From: Arthrobacter citreus
GTDB taxonomy: Bacteria > Bacillota > Bacilli > Bacillales > Bacillaceae_G
Reading direction: 5' to 3'
Assembly: GCA_013200995.1 (NCBI GenBank)
Contig: CP053688.1
Location: forward strand, 434,001 to 498,000
DNA length: 64,000 nucleotides
Under the pieces are notes generated by a model. The model ran no database searches, had not been told where the DNA came from, and saw only the letters and a program-made list of their open reading frames with translations. The translations under genes and the position numbers were made by a program. Every line of letters starts with the position of its first letter. Positions within the stretch are counted from its first letter, which is position 1. This document shows positions 1 to 7,832 of this stretch, one piece after another.

Positions 1-1097
1 AAAACAAGAAAAATATCATTATGTATATAGGTGTTCCTTTAATTGGTATTTTTATTTCCTTCCTAGCTTATGGAGGTTCAAGTAAAACAGTCGTTCATGT
101 TGGAATTGTCAATAATGATCACCAGTATATTGCGAATGATACGGTCAAATTTTTAGATCATCTAGATAATGTTAAAATTGAAAAAATAAAAAAATCTGAT
201 GTTAATGATAAAATTGCTTCCGGATCACTTGATTGTGTCATTTCGTTAGATAATGGCTTCACAAATAGTGTTCGTTCTGGTAATCCAGGGCATATTCAAA
301 TCACTTCTATAAAAGGTGCTCAAATTACAAGCTTCGTAAAATCTTATTTATATAATTATGTCGACAATATTTCAGCAATAGGTAAAGTTGCAAAAACAGA
401 TCAGGCTAAATTTGATCAAATGTATTCTAACTATCAAAGTGCAAGCTTCAAAGTATCAACAAAAACAGTATCAGATTCATCCCAATCTGAAAATATGACG
501 ACATATAGCTTAGGATTTTTGATTATGATTATGCTAATGTCAGCAGGGAATCTTTCTGAAATTATTTTAAAGGAAAAAGAAAATCGTATTTATTACAGAC
601 TTTTATCAGCTCCTATTAATGCTAGAATGTATATTTTCTCAAATATTGTAGTGAATATGATTATAATGACTGTTCAAGTAATCCTTACGCTCTTCTTTAT
701 GACGAATGTGTTCCATATCGATATTCATATTCCGTTTTGGGAAGCAGCAGTTGTTATGATGCTTTTTGCTTTGATTGCTGTAGGAATATCATTAATGATC
801 GTAGCGTTCTCAAATAATTCAAAATCATCAGGAGCATTACAGAATTTAATTGTTGTACCAACCGTCATGATTTCTGGTTGTTTCTGGCCGATCGAAATTA
901 TGCCATCATCAGTTCAAAGAATTGCAGATTTTCTTCCTCAAAGATGGACGTTAGAGACATTGACGAAGCTACAAAATGGAAGTAGCTTAGGAAGTTTATA
1001 TTTAAACATCTTAATTCTTCTAGTATTTGCGATTGCATTTTTCTTAATTGCTATTTATAAGTTTAGTCGTAATAGTTCTACGAGAAATTTTGTGTAA
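1..1097 (+). CDS. ABC-2 type transporter permease, 5' end outside window
   Basis: Membrane subunit of an ABC exporter. The frame is open back to base 3 and the first ATG (position 21) has no ribosome binding site and falls inside the first membrane helix, so the gene most likely begins upstream of the window. Visible layout from that ATG: one helix at about residues 1-20, an extracytoplasmic domain to about residue 160, then five helices to the C terminus (about 160-185, 200-230, 240-265, 275-300, 330-350). This is the usual ABC-2 arrangement of drug, lipid or bacteriocin exporters. The ATPase partner is not visible and the substrate is unknown. A strong terminator follows 44 bases after the stop. 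Confidence 0.85.
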   Translation, partial: NKKNIIMYIGVPLIGIFISFLAYGGSSKTVVHVGIVNNDHQYIANDTVKFLDHLDNVKIEKIKKSDVNDKIASGSLDCVISLDNGFTNSVRSGNPGHIQITSIKGAQITSFVKSYLYNYVDNISAIGKVAKTDQAKFDQMYSNYQSASFKVSTKTVSDSSQSENMTTYSLGFLIMIMLMSAGNLSEIILKEKENRIYYRLLSAPINARMYIFSNIVVNMIIMTVQVILTLFFMTNVFHIDIHIPFWEAAVVMMLFALIAVGISLMIVAFSNNSKSSGALQNLIVVPTVMISGCFWPIEIMPSSVQRIADFLPQRWTLETLTKLQNGSSLGSLYLNILILLVFAIAFFLIAIYKFSRNSSTRNFV

Positions 1098-1140
1098 TTC
1101 AGATCGGAAACAAGTTTGATAATTAAATCTTTGTATTTTA

Positions 1141-1177
1141 AAAAAATCCATCTCTGTATTTTAGAGATGGATTTTTT
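1141..1177. terminator. Rho-independent terminator
   Basis: Stem ATCCATCTCT/AGAGATGGAT with A and T runs on either side, so it can work in both directions. It ends the ABC permease gene. The same stem sequence recurs at 4811-4854. Confidence 0.85.
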
Positions 1178-1477
1178 AGAGGGTTGAAATATCAAATTTA
1201 TACAGACAAAGTTATAAAAAAGTATGAACTTAGACAGTCGTTTTTTCTATTTTTCCTCATGTGTATTAGATTTTTCTGAGGCTTTAAATTCTGTGCGACT
1301 AATGTAATGCGTTGGTTTAATAAATAACTCCACTTTTATTCATAAAATCATCGTTTCCCAAGTATATAAAATATGCACTAATTGTCATTCCTTACGCTTT
1401 CAAGCATTTGAAGCTTATAACGAAACAACAAATTCACCGGAATAACTTATTGTTTTTTACATAACATAAAGCCGTTT
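1178..1477. other. Intergenic stretch with nothing recognised
   Basis: AT-rich DNA between the permease terminator and the ribosome binding site of the 1490 gene. I see no ORF with a ribosome binding site, no strong hairpin and no repeat. Confidence 0.5.
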
Positions 1478-1489
1478 AGGAGGTGAAAT

Positions 1490-1675
1490 ATGATGTCTAA
1501 TCAAACAAATAAAAACAACGAACAAAAGAACCAAAGTCTTTCAGAAAATATAAAAGATACCGCAGGAGCTGCATTTCATTCTGTTCATAGAGGATTAGAA
1601 GCCACTGAGAATGCTGCAATGAATGCTGTTGACGCAACTACAAACGCTGTTAAAAATTTAACAGACAACCGATAA
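1490..1675 (+). CDS. Small hydrophilic helical protein of unknown function
   Basis: Sixty-one residues, rich in Asn, Ala, Thr and Lys, with no membrane segment. After a polar N terminus of about 18 residues the rest can form amphipathic helices (IKDTAGAAFHSVHRGLEATE and a similar AVDATTNAVKNL stretch), a pattern also seen in small LEA-like or spore/stress proteins. I do not recognise the family. AGGAGGTG at 1478-1485 supports translation from ATG 1490 or from the adjacent ATG 1493. The gene stands alone and is followed by a hairpin at 1709-1748. Confidence 0.65.
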   Translation: MMSNQTNKNNEQKNQSLSENIKDTAGAAFHSVHRGLEATENAAMNAVDATTNAVKNLTDNR

Positions 1676-1708
1676 CAACAAAAGATGCAAGAGGAATGAT
1701 GAATAAGT

Positions 1709-1748
1709 ACATATAAAACAAGCCAGTATTTGGCGTTGTTTTATATGT
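1709..1748. terminator. Terminator-like hairpin
   Basis: Long stem ACATATAAAACAAGCC pairing with GGC(G)TTGTTTTATATGT. There is no long T run after it, so its efficiency is uncertain. It lies 33 bases after the 1490 gene. Confidence 0.5.
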
Positions 1749-1954
1749 GCTTCTGAATAAAATTTTTAAAATCTTCTAGTTACGAAATGAGAAATCAACT
1801 ACGTTACAAAAAAGAAAGGATTTTCACCTCACTTGTTCCACTATCCTGCCATTTGGAGCCGTCTATTCACTAACACAGTGCTTTAGTTGTACAAGGACAC
1901 TTAACTAAATTTCATGTAATATAATAAGGATAATAAACTCGATGAAAGATATTA

Positions 1955-2352
1955 ATGGATATTAAATTAAATTCAGAAGTATATAGAATAGGACTAGCAA
2001 TAGGACTTTTAACGATCGAGGATGTTATAAATTGGGCAGATAAAGTAATTGAATATCACGATTTCCCACCTTATAGAAAATTAGTTTAAAACTTATGATG
2101 ATCGAAGGTGGGGTTGATAACGACTTGCCTCCAAAAATAATACTTGGATTACTAAATGAATACTTACATTCCACACAAGATATGCTAAACGTCATAAAAA
2201 TAATGGATAAGTTAATCAAGCATTTACCAGATACTTGTGAATGGATAGAGATAGAAATTCATTTTTTATCAGATGGATATTATTTAGCCGCTCAACAAAT
2301 CAATGGGGAGTTGAAAGATGTTCGAAATAATGTGAAAATTTTTCTTGATTAA
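1955..2352 (+). pseudogene. Frameshifted small gene, unknown helical family
   Basis: An ORF from ATG 1955 encodes 44 residues (begins MDIKLNSEVYRIG, ends PPYRKLV) and stops at 2087-2089. The next frame continues directly with SLKLMMIEGG and runs to 2352 (85 residues from ATG 2095). The two parts have the same composition and join without a gap, so this looks like one gene of about 130 codons broken by a single-base frameshift near 2075-2088, in an A/T-rich stretch. No ribosome binding site supports separate translation from 2095. I do not recognise the function. A sequencing error could give the same picture. Confidence 0.5.
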
Positions 2353-2416
2353 TTCACTGTTTATATAAATTATATTTCTTAAGTTATTCAGCACACATGG
2401 ATGATTGAGTCAGGTT

Positions 2417-2453
2417 TTAAAAAAATAAATAAGGGACAGTCATGACTGCCCCT
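2417..2453 (-). terminator. Terminator of the SDR gene
   Basis: Near-palindrome AGGGACAGTCATGACTGCCCCT at 2432-2453. Read on the minus strand it is followed by a T-rich run (2417-2430), so it ends the 2493-3251 gene. Confidence 0.7.
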
Positions 2454-2492
2454 AATTATTAAATGAAAAGGATCAATGGATGTTTTTATTGA

Positions 2493-3251
2493 TTATAAAG
2501 TTAGCCCGCCGTCTACAAGAACAGTTGAACCGGTCATATAGCTTGCTTTATCTGATGCTAAGAAAACAACCATTTCAGCGAGTTCTTTCGGATCAGCATA
2601 ACGACCCATTCTCATATTTGGAAGGTCTTCTGGAACGTAACCACCTGTTGCAAACTGAGCTTCAACACTTGTTGTTAATGCTGTTTTCACACCTCCTGGA
2701 CAAAGTGCATTTATGCGAATTCCTTTTTTCGCATATTCTAATGCAGCGCCCTTGGTTAAGCCTACAACCGCATGCTTGCTTGCAGAATATACAGCGACAC
2801 TGTGTTCAGGACGAACCCCTGCAGTAGAAGCAGTATTAATAATAGAGCCACTTCCTTGCTCCTCCATCACTTTTAACACATATTTCATTCCAAGGAAGAC
2901 CCCTTTTACATTGATAGACATAATACGGTCAAATTCAGATTCTTCTACTGAAGTGAAAGGTGCGAACTTTTGGATAACACCTGCATTGTTGAAGAAAATA
3001 TCAATACGTCCATATGTTTCGACTGCTTTATTTACATAGTTTTGCACATCTTCTGTTTTCGAGACATCAGCCTTTACGAAGATGCCTTCTCCACCGTGTT
3101 CTTTCACAAGTTTTAACGTTTCTTCTCCTGTTTCCTGATTGAAATCGACTAATACAACTGTTGCACCATTACTTGCAAGTTTCAAACTGCTTGCTCTTCC
3201 GATTCCACTTCCTGCACCAGTAATGACAGCAATTTTATTTGATAATTCCAT
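2493..3251 (-). CDS. SDR family NAD(P)-dependent oxidoreductase
   Basis: Classical short-chain dehydrogenase of 252 residues, a soluble cytoplasmic enzyme that oxidises or reduces an alcohol/ketone pair with NAD(P). Visible motifs: cofactor loop TGAGSGIG near residues 11-18, NNAG near residue 87, and the catalytic YSASK (YxxxK). It ends VLVDGG, typical of glucose-1-dehydrogenase/FabG-like members. The start is set at ATG 3251 (MELSNKIAVITG) because GGGAGG lies 8 bases upstream; a longer frame to 3290 lacks support. It is divergent from an AraC-type regulator 153 bases away, which may control it. The substrate cannot be inferred. Confidence 0.85.
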   Translation of the reverse strand: MELSNKIAVITGAGSGIGRASSLKLASNGATVVLVDFNQETGEETLKLVKEHGGEGIFVKADVSKTEDVQNYVNKAVETYGRIDIFFNNAGVIQKFAPFTSVEESEFDRIMSINVKGVFLGMKYVLKVMEEQGSGSIINTASTAGVRPEHSVAVYSASKHAVVGLTKGAALEYAKKGIRINALCPGGVKTALTTSVEAQFATGGYVPEDLPNMRMGRYADPKELAEMVVFLASDKASYMTGSTVLVDGGLTL

Positions 3252-3404
3252 TCCTAATTCCTCCCTACTTATTCTACTTACATGAATCATTTTATTGCTT
3301 GTTTACAAAATTTTATTGTATTATTTTACGAATAATAGTAATTATTAATATAGTTTTTTAAAATGAACGAATTAATAAATATTTGAAAGGAGTTTATAGA
3401 ATAG

Positions 3405-4655
3405 ATGGAAATTGCCATACAAGATTTACAATATATTTGTGAGCTTATTTATAAGGCTCATAAAATACCTGTTTATTATGTCAATCAATTTGGTGAGATT
3501 GTATATGAATTTTCAAGTAGAGACTTAGGGAATCATCCATATTACAGCCAGTTCAAAGAGCAAATAAGTGTATATACTTATGAAGATAATCCAAAGGATT
3601 TTCCTATATTCTTCTCTAATTCAAATTTGAACTTTTTCTTTGTCAATCTAATAAAAACGAATTTATTTTTAGGTACCATTATTTTAGGTCCTACTCTTGA
3701 GTCAGAAATATCTGTTGAAATGATCAGCAAGATCATGGATGCTTTTAATGGAAACCTTAATAAAAGAAAACTCATTGAATACTACCATTCCATTCCCATT
3801 ATTGGAAGTCAACAATTCCTATCGATTAGTCTATTGGTTTATTATTTGATATACCATAAAAAGCTTGATAAAACGATGGTTATCCAAAATAATGAAGCGT
3901 TGAGCCTTGATATGATTGAAATAGAGAATCTGGATCTTGAGCTTTCAAAAGGGAGAAGTAATTTCATTTTTCATTCCAATCTTTCATATGAACGGGTTTT
4001 GCTTGAGTATGTTAAAAACGGAAGGATAGATAAATTAAAGGATATCTTCGATTACTCTATTGTAGGTGAGGCAGAATTAGGATTATTATCGAAACGAAAT
4101 CGCCTAAGAAGTGAAAAAAATTTAATGATAACGGGAATTGCTCTTGTTTGTAGAGCGGCAATTGAAGGTGGTTTATATGATGAAACGGCCTTTACCTTAA
4201 GCGACTTCTATATTCAACAACTAGAGGAATTAGAAAGCTTAAATGCAATATTGAAGTTAACGGAAGAGGCGATAATGGATTTTACCAAACGTGTGCACCA
4301 ATTAAATGAAGAAAAATATTCTCCAACAATTACGACATGTCAGCATTATATTTATGACCATCTTTATGACGATATCACACTTGATCACCTTGCAAAAATG
4401 AGTCATTTAAGCCCAAATTACTTATCATCAGTTTTTAAAAAAGAGGTTGGTATACCAATAAGTGAATACATTCAACGGCAACGAATTGAAGAATCAAAAA
4501 AGCTATTACAATTAACAAATTATTCGATTTCAGACATTGGCACATCGCTAAATTTCAACGACCAAAGTTATTTTATAAAAATATTTAAAAAATACACGGG
4601 TTTAACCCCCAAGCAGTTTAGAAGTAATCATTTTTCCGAGCATAAATCGACATAA
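3405..4655 (+). CDS. AraC family transcriptional regulator
   Basis: A 416-residue regulator. The N-terminal part, about 310 residues, is an unrecognised sensor region without membrane helices. The last 100 residues form the double helix-turn-helix of the AraC/XylS family: LDHLAKMSHLSPNYLSSVFK, then a second unit ending SYFIKIFKKYTGLTPKQFR. The length and the domain order resemble the large AraC regulators of Bacillales. ATG 3405 follows an in-frame stop, with AAAGGAG upstream. It is transcribed away from the SDR oxidoreductase gene, the simplest candidate target. Its effector is unknown. Confidence 0.82.
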   Translation: MEIAIQDLQYICELIYKAHKIPVYYVNQFGEIVYEFSSRDLGNHPYYSQFKEQISVYTYEDNPKDFPIFFSNSNLNFFFVNLIKTNLFLGTIILGPTLESEISVEMISKIMDAFNGNLNKRKLIEYYHSIPIIGSQQFLSISLLVYYLIYHKKLDKTMVIQNNEALSLDMIEIENLDLELSKGRSNFIFHSNLSYERVLLEYVKNGRIDKLKDIFDYSIVGEAELGLLSKRNRLRSEKNLMITGIALVCRAAIEGGLYDETAFTLSDFYIQQLEELESLNAILKLTEEAIMDFTKRVHQLNEEKYSPTITTCQHYIYDHLYDDITLDHLAKMSHLSPNYLSSVFKKEVGIPISEYIQRQRIEESKKLLQLTNYSISDIGTSLNFNDQSYFIKIFKKYTGLTPKQFRSNHFSEHKST

Positions 4656-4689
4656 ATATCTATCAATGAAAATTTATAACAATGAAGGC

Positions 4690-4776
4690 TAAAGACGCTG
4701 CAGGAACGAGGAGGTTTTCAGGTCTCGCCCCATGGAAAGCGAGCAACCTGTAGTGGAAATCAACATCACTGAGCAA
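4690..4776. repeat. Dispersed palindromic repeat, shortened copy
   Basis: Contains AGGTCTCGCCCCATGGAAAG and CCTGTAGTGGAAATCAAC, shared with 40655-40780 and 50336-50412. The left part of the element is missing or reduced. It lies between the AraC gene and the bidirectional terminator at 4811. Confidence 0.8.
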
Positions 4777-4810
4777 CATTTACGGCAATTTGGTAAATAA
4801 TTTTTCAATA

Positions 4811-4854
4811 GCTAAAAAATCCATCTCTTTATTTAGAGATGGATTTTTTTTAGC
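4811..4854. terminator. Bidirectional terminator
   Basis: Forty-four-base palindrome with outer GCTAAAAAA/TTTTTTTTAGC and inner TCCATCTCT/AGAGATGGA. It serves the converging AraC gene (plus) and VOC gene (minus). The core stem is the same as at 1141-1177. Confidence 0.88.
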
Positions 4855-4861
4855 TATTTTA

Positions 4862-5242
4862 TTAGTCCATTGAACTACAAATTTCAATATAATGGCCATC
4901 TGGGTCAGCAACGTACGCTACTGTTTGACCCCATGGCTTTGTAATTGGTTCTTTGATGATCGTTACACCATTTTTTCGTAAATCTTCTATCGTAGAATGC
5001 ACATCTTCAGTTACAAAACCAATTTCAAAGGTTTGCGAAGATGATTCAGTACTTTTATAGGTCAATCCTGTTAGCTCTTGAACATTTCCACGTTCAATCA
5101 TAGCTAGTACAGTATTACCAGTATCTAATTCTACATACGTACCATGGTTTCCTCGGATAGGAAGACCTAAAGATTCAGTATAGAAAGTAAGAGATTGTTC
5201 TAGATTTGAAACATATAAAATTAAATACTTCATTTTTAACAT
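4862..5242 (-). CDS. VOC (glyoxalase/bleomycin resistance-like) family protein
   Basis: A 126-residue metal-dependent or ligand-binding protein of the vicinal oxygen chelate fold. It starts MLKMKYLILYVSNLEQSLTFYTESLG style, the typical first beta-alpha-beta unit, and ends VAYVADPDGHYIEICS, in which the DPDGH/E signature carries metal ligands of glyoxalase-like enzymes. Start ATG 5242 has GGAGG 8 bases upstream. It is a single gene ending at the 4811 terminator. Members include lactoylglutathione lyase, dioxygenases and resistance proteins, and the sequence alone does not decide the role. Confidence 0.82.
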   Translation of the reverse strand: MLKMKYLILYVSNLEQSLTFYTESLGLPIRGNHGTYVELDTGNTVLAMIERGNVQELTGLTYKSTESSSQTFEIGFVTEDVHSTIEDLRKNGVTIIKEPITKPWGQTVAYVADPDGHYIEICSSMD

Positions 5243-5305
5243 TTCATTTACCTCCAGAATAGTTTAATCTCCATTTCTTTCTACAAAGATCTTGTTCATA
5301 CCTTC

Positions 5306-5986
5306 TTATTCGAAATGATAAGTATAGAATGATTCTTTTGCAAAAAATGATTTTAATCGATCGTCTGGAATATCTTCAAACTTTTCGATTTTTACAACGT
5401 CTTTTAGCATTGACTCTGTTTGAGAGCGGTGTGCTTTCATCGTTCTTAGTTTTTGGGTTGCAACATCCATTACATCATTTACGATATCTGGTTTTCCTAA
5501 AACTTCAAAGCGTTCTTTTGTAATCGCAATACACCATACAGTAGGGCGATCATCTTTATCCATTCGACGAACCGCCTCAACAGCTGCTCTTGCAGTTGCA
5601 TCATGGTCTGGGTGAACACCATGTTCTGGATAAAAAGTAATTAATAATGTTGGCTGAATTTCGTCGATAATTTCTTTAATTGGCTCGATTACTGCCTCAG
5701 GATCTTCGAATTCAATTGTTTTATCATGGAATCCTAGCATTCTTAAATCTTGGATTCCCATTTCTCTACAAGCATCGATTAATTCGTTTTTACGAATTGT
5801 AGGAAGTGATTCTCTTGTTGCGAAAAATGGATTTCCCATATTACGTCCCATTTCTCCTAAAGTTAAACAAGCGTATGTAACGGGAATTCCTTTATTTGTA
5901 AATTTAGAGATTGTTCCAGCAGCCCCAAAAGCTTCATCATCAGGGTGAGGGAACACAAGTAATACTTTTTCTTCTTTTTGACTCAT
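5306..5986 (-). CDS. bshB2: Bacillithiol biosynthesis deacetylase BshB2
   Basis: LmbE/PIG-L family Zn-dependent deacetylase of 226 residues. BshB enzymes remove the acetyl group from GlcNAc-malate to give GlcN-malate, the second step of bacillithiol synthesis. The metal-binding HPDDE motif is at about residues 14-18 and the second metal motif is GVHPDHDA at about 123-130. The neighbour immediately upstream is the YojF homologue, the same pair as yojF-yojG in Bacillus subtilis, which supports BshB2 rather than another LmbE protein. The genes are separated by 16 bases and form an operon. Confidence 0.9.
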   Translation of the reverse strand: MSQKEEKVLLVFPHPDDEAFGAAGTISKFTNKGIPVTYACLTLGEMGRNMGNPFFATRESLPTIRKNELIDACREMGIQDLRMLGFHDKTIEFEDPEAVIEPIKEIIDEIQPTLLITFYPEHGVHPDHDATARAAVEAVRRMDKDDRPTVWCIAITKERFEVLGKPDIVNDVMDVATQKLRTMKAHRSQTESMLKDVVKIEKFEDIPDDRLKSFFAKESFYTYHFE

Positions 5987-6002
5987 TTTTAGTGCTCCTC
6001 TC

Positions 6003-6347
6003 TTAAAATGGTGTATGACTTAAATGAATTGCAATTGCAAGCTTTCCATCTTCATTATGACCTGCTAGTAGGAGGCGATCTTGATCATCAACTTCAAAAT
6101 CTGTTAATCCTTCTGCAACAACCCATCCTTCTTCAAGTTTTAATCCTACTCTGTATGGGTATTTTCCTGTAATTGTAGCACGGCTAATTATTACCTTCGT
6201 ATTTCGGATAAAGGCATTTACTGTCATTACTTTTTCGTTAAAATGATTAGCGTAAGCTCCATTTGTAGTTTCTAAATGTAAATAGACTGTCTGATTTATA
6301 TAATTTTGAAGTGCATCTTGGGCAGCACTGATTTCTAATTTTTGCAT
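6003..6347 (-). CDS. yojF: YojF family protein, first gene of the bshB2 operon
   Basis: A 114-residue protein matching the YojF (DUF1806) family, whose members are nearly always encoded beside bshB2. It is soluble and beta-rich, with no catalytic motif visible. The biochemical role is not established; a function linked to bacillithiol metabolism is inferred from context only. Start ATG 6347 has GGAGG upstream. A candidate promoter lies at 6532-6560 and a terminator-like hairpin in the leader at 6441-6466. Confidence 0.85.
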   Translation of the reverse strand: MQKLEISAAQDALQNYINQTVYLHLETTNGAYANHFNEKVMTVNAFIRNTKVIISRATITGKYPYRVGLKLEEGWVVAEGLTDFEVDDQDRLLLAGHNEDGKLAIAIHLSHTPF

Positions 6348-6435
6348 TTTTTTTAGCCTCCTTTAAAAAGTATTATAATCCAACTTTCCCTAAAATGGTA
6401 ATTTGAGGGCTTCTTGTATTTAAATTTTGAACATA

Positions 6436-6466
6436 AAAAGATCCCTATCTATTGGGTGATAGGGAT
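6436..6466 (-). terminator. Terminator-like hairpin in the yojF leader (possible attenuator)
   Basis: Perfect 9-bp inverted repeat ATCCCTATC/GATAGGGAT (6441-6449 and 6458-6466) with, on the minus strand, CTTTTT directly after it. It sits about 90 bases before yojF and downstream of its candidate promoter, so it could end transcription before the operon. Confidence 0.5.
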
Positions 6467-6531
6467 TGGGGGGATGTGTATAACATGATTACTAAAATTT
6501 AACTGTTTAAATATTCAGTTAATTTATATTA

Positions 6532-6560
6532 AATATACATTATAGGAAAATATTCGTCAA
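6532..6560 (-). promoter_or_regulatory. Candidate SigA promoter for yojF-bshB2
   Basis: On the minus strand: TTGACG (6555-6560), 17-base spacer, TATATT (6532-6537). The expected transcript would have a leader of roughly 180 bases containing the hairpin at 6441-6466. Confidence 0.5.
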
Positions 6561-6677
6561 CTAGTTTTATTAAAAAAATTTAAAATATTCAAAAAATAAT
6601 AAAGAATTTAAGAATTGCTGACTTTGTGCCGATGATATACATGACTAGTAGTCGTCAAAAAACATGTGAATTTGTGC

Positions 6678-6714
6678 AAAAAAGGCAAATTTTTACTTGT
6701 TTTGCCTTTTTTTT
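6678..6714. terminator. Terminator hairpin in a divergent intergenic region
   Basis: Stem AAAAGGCAAA/TTTTGCCTTTT followed by a run of eight T on the plus strand; it is A/T-flanked on both sides. It lies between yojF (minus) and the DivIC-like gene (plus), where no terminator would be expected. See findings. Confidence 0.75.
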
Positions 6715-6781
6715 CTTTTCTAATAAAGCATTAGTTGTTAAACTAGAATAGAATGATCACTTTTAAAAGGAGGTTTTTAAC

Positions 6782-7165
6782 GTGAAGGCAGAAGCGCGAA
6801 AATTATATAATCCACAAAGAGAAGAAATGAATAAGCCTTCTCGTAATCAATTTCCGCAGACTCATAAAAGAAAGACAATCCGAATCCATAGGATCACTTT
6901 GATGATTTTATATTTATCTCTAATTATTGGATCTGTAATGTATATGTTTAGTCAAAATAAAATTGTTTCAGCAAAGCAACGTGAACTGTCAAAACTACAA
7001 GTTGAACAAAAAAAATTGACTAAAACAGAAAAAGACTTAAACAGGCAAGTTAGACTATTAAATGATCCGGATTACATCGGAAACTATGCTCGCGGTGAAT
7101 ACATGTTCTCTAAAAAAGGAGAAACAATTATCATCGTACCGAAACCGAAAGAAGATAACAACTAA
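6782..7165 (+). CDS. DivIC-like septum formation initiator protein
   Basis: FtsB/DivIC family bitopic membrane protein of 127 residues. It has a basic cytoplasmic N terminus, one membrane helix at about residues 39-57, a short coiled coil (AKQRELSKLQVEQKKLTKTE) and the conserved DPDYIGNYARGEYMFSKKGE segment. DivIC acts with DivIB and FtsL in the divisome. It starts with GTG, with AAAGGAGG 8 bases upstream. In Bacillus subtilis divIC sits in the yabP-yabQ-divIC-yabR region; here those neighbours are absent. This is either a relocated divIC or a second family member. Confidence 0.8.
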   Translation: MKAEARKLYNPQREEMNKPSRNQFPQTHKRKTIRIHRITLMILYLSLIIGSVMYMFSQNKIVSAKQRELSKLQVEQKKLTKTEKDLNRQVRLLNDPDYIGNYARGEYMFSKKGETIIIVPKPKEDNN

Positions 7166-7181
7166 AAACATTTAATTAATC

Positions 7182-7215
7182 GAAAAGATTCTCAAAAATT
7201 TTGGGAATCTTTTTT
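7182..7215 (+). terminator. Terminator of the DivIC-like gene
   Basis: Stem AAAGATTCTC/GGGAATCTTT with a short mismatch, followed by seven T. Confidence 0.8.
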
Positions 7216-7451
7216 TCTATATTTTTATTATAGAACGGTTGTTCGTTTGTTGCAAGAAAGAAGACGAACATACAAACTAAAATGGGAGGATGGATATAGC
7301 TTAATAAAGAAAATTCCCGTTCCCTTAGCCAGTTTTTGCAATTTTTGACTTTTTTTTAATTCGAACTACCTATATTTTCTACAAAATTTTCACTATTCTG
7401 AAAAATGTATTTTTGATATAATTTAGTTAAGCTTAAATAAGGAGGAATAAC

Positions 7452-7769
7452 ATGAAGAAGTTCATTTACGTTTTTGCTATTCTAATTGTACAAGTCATAT
7501 TGACGTTCCTTGTTAGTGTTCTCGCGGATTCAGCGGCTAGTAATATTGCTATTATGGTAGGATTCGTTACGACGATGTTCCTTTACTGGAAAACAGCTAA
7601 AAAAGAAAGCTATACACCGTTACAAAGGTATCAATGGTTACGCGTTGCAGGGCTAGAATTAAACGATTTACATAAAGATTTCCAAAGGAAAATTGCTATT
7701 AAAGCATCTCTGATGTATAGTTTTTCTGGTTTAGTAGTTACACTGTATACATCACATATTTTACTATAA
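7452..7769 (+). CDS. Small membrane protein of unknown function
   Basis: A 105-residue protein with two N-terminal membrane helices (about residues 4-24 and 30-48), a charged cytoplasmic stretch (about 50-80) and a third helix near the C terminus. GGAGG lies before ATG 7452. I do not recognise the family. It is a single gene between two terminators, convergent with tatC. Confidence 0.65.
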   Translation: MKKFIYVFAILIVQVILTFLVSVLADSAASNIAIMVGFVTTMFLYWKTAKKESYTPLQRYQWLRVAGLELNDLHKDFQRKIAIKASLMYSFSGLVVTLYTSHILL

Positions 7770-7783
7770 GGTTGATCAAAAAG

Positions 7784-7815
7784 AAATGGACAAGCATAAC
7801 GCTGTCCATTTTTTT
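7784..7815. terminator. Bidirectional terminator
   Basis: AAATGGACA/TGTCCATTT stem with a T run. It lies between the converging 7452 gene and tatC. Confidence 0.85.
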
Positions 7816-7832
7816 GTGCTGTTTTATATTAT

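Noticed and set aside
2480..2827. Plus-strand coding frame
   Set aside because: It is the complement of the SDR gene, has no ribosome binding site and no plausible protein composition.
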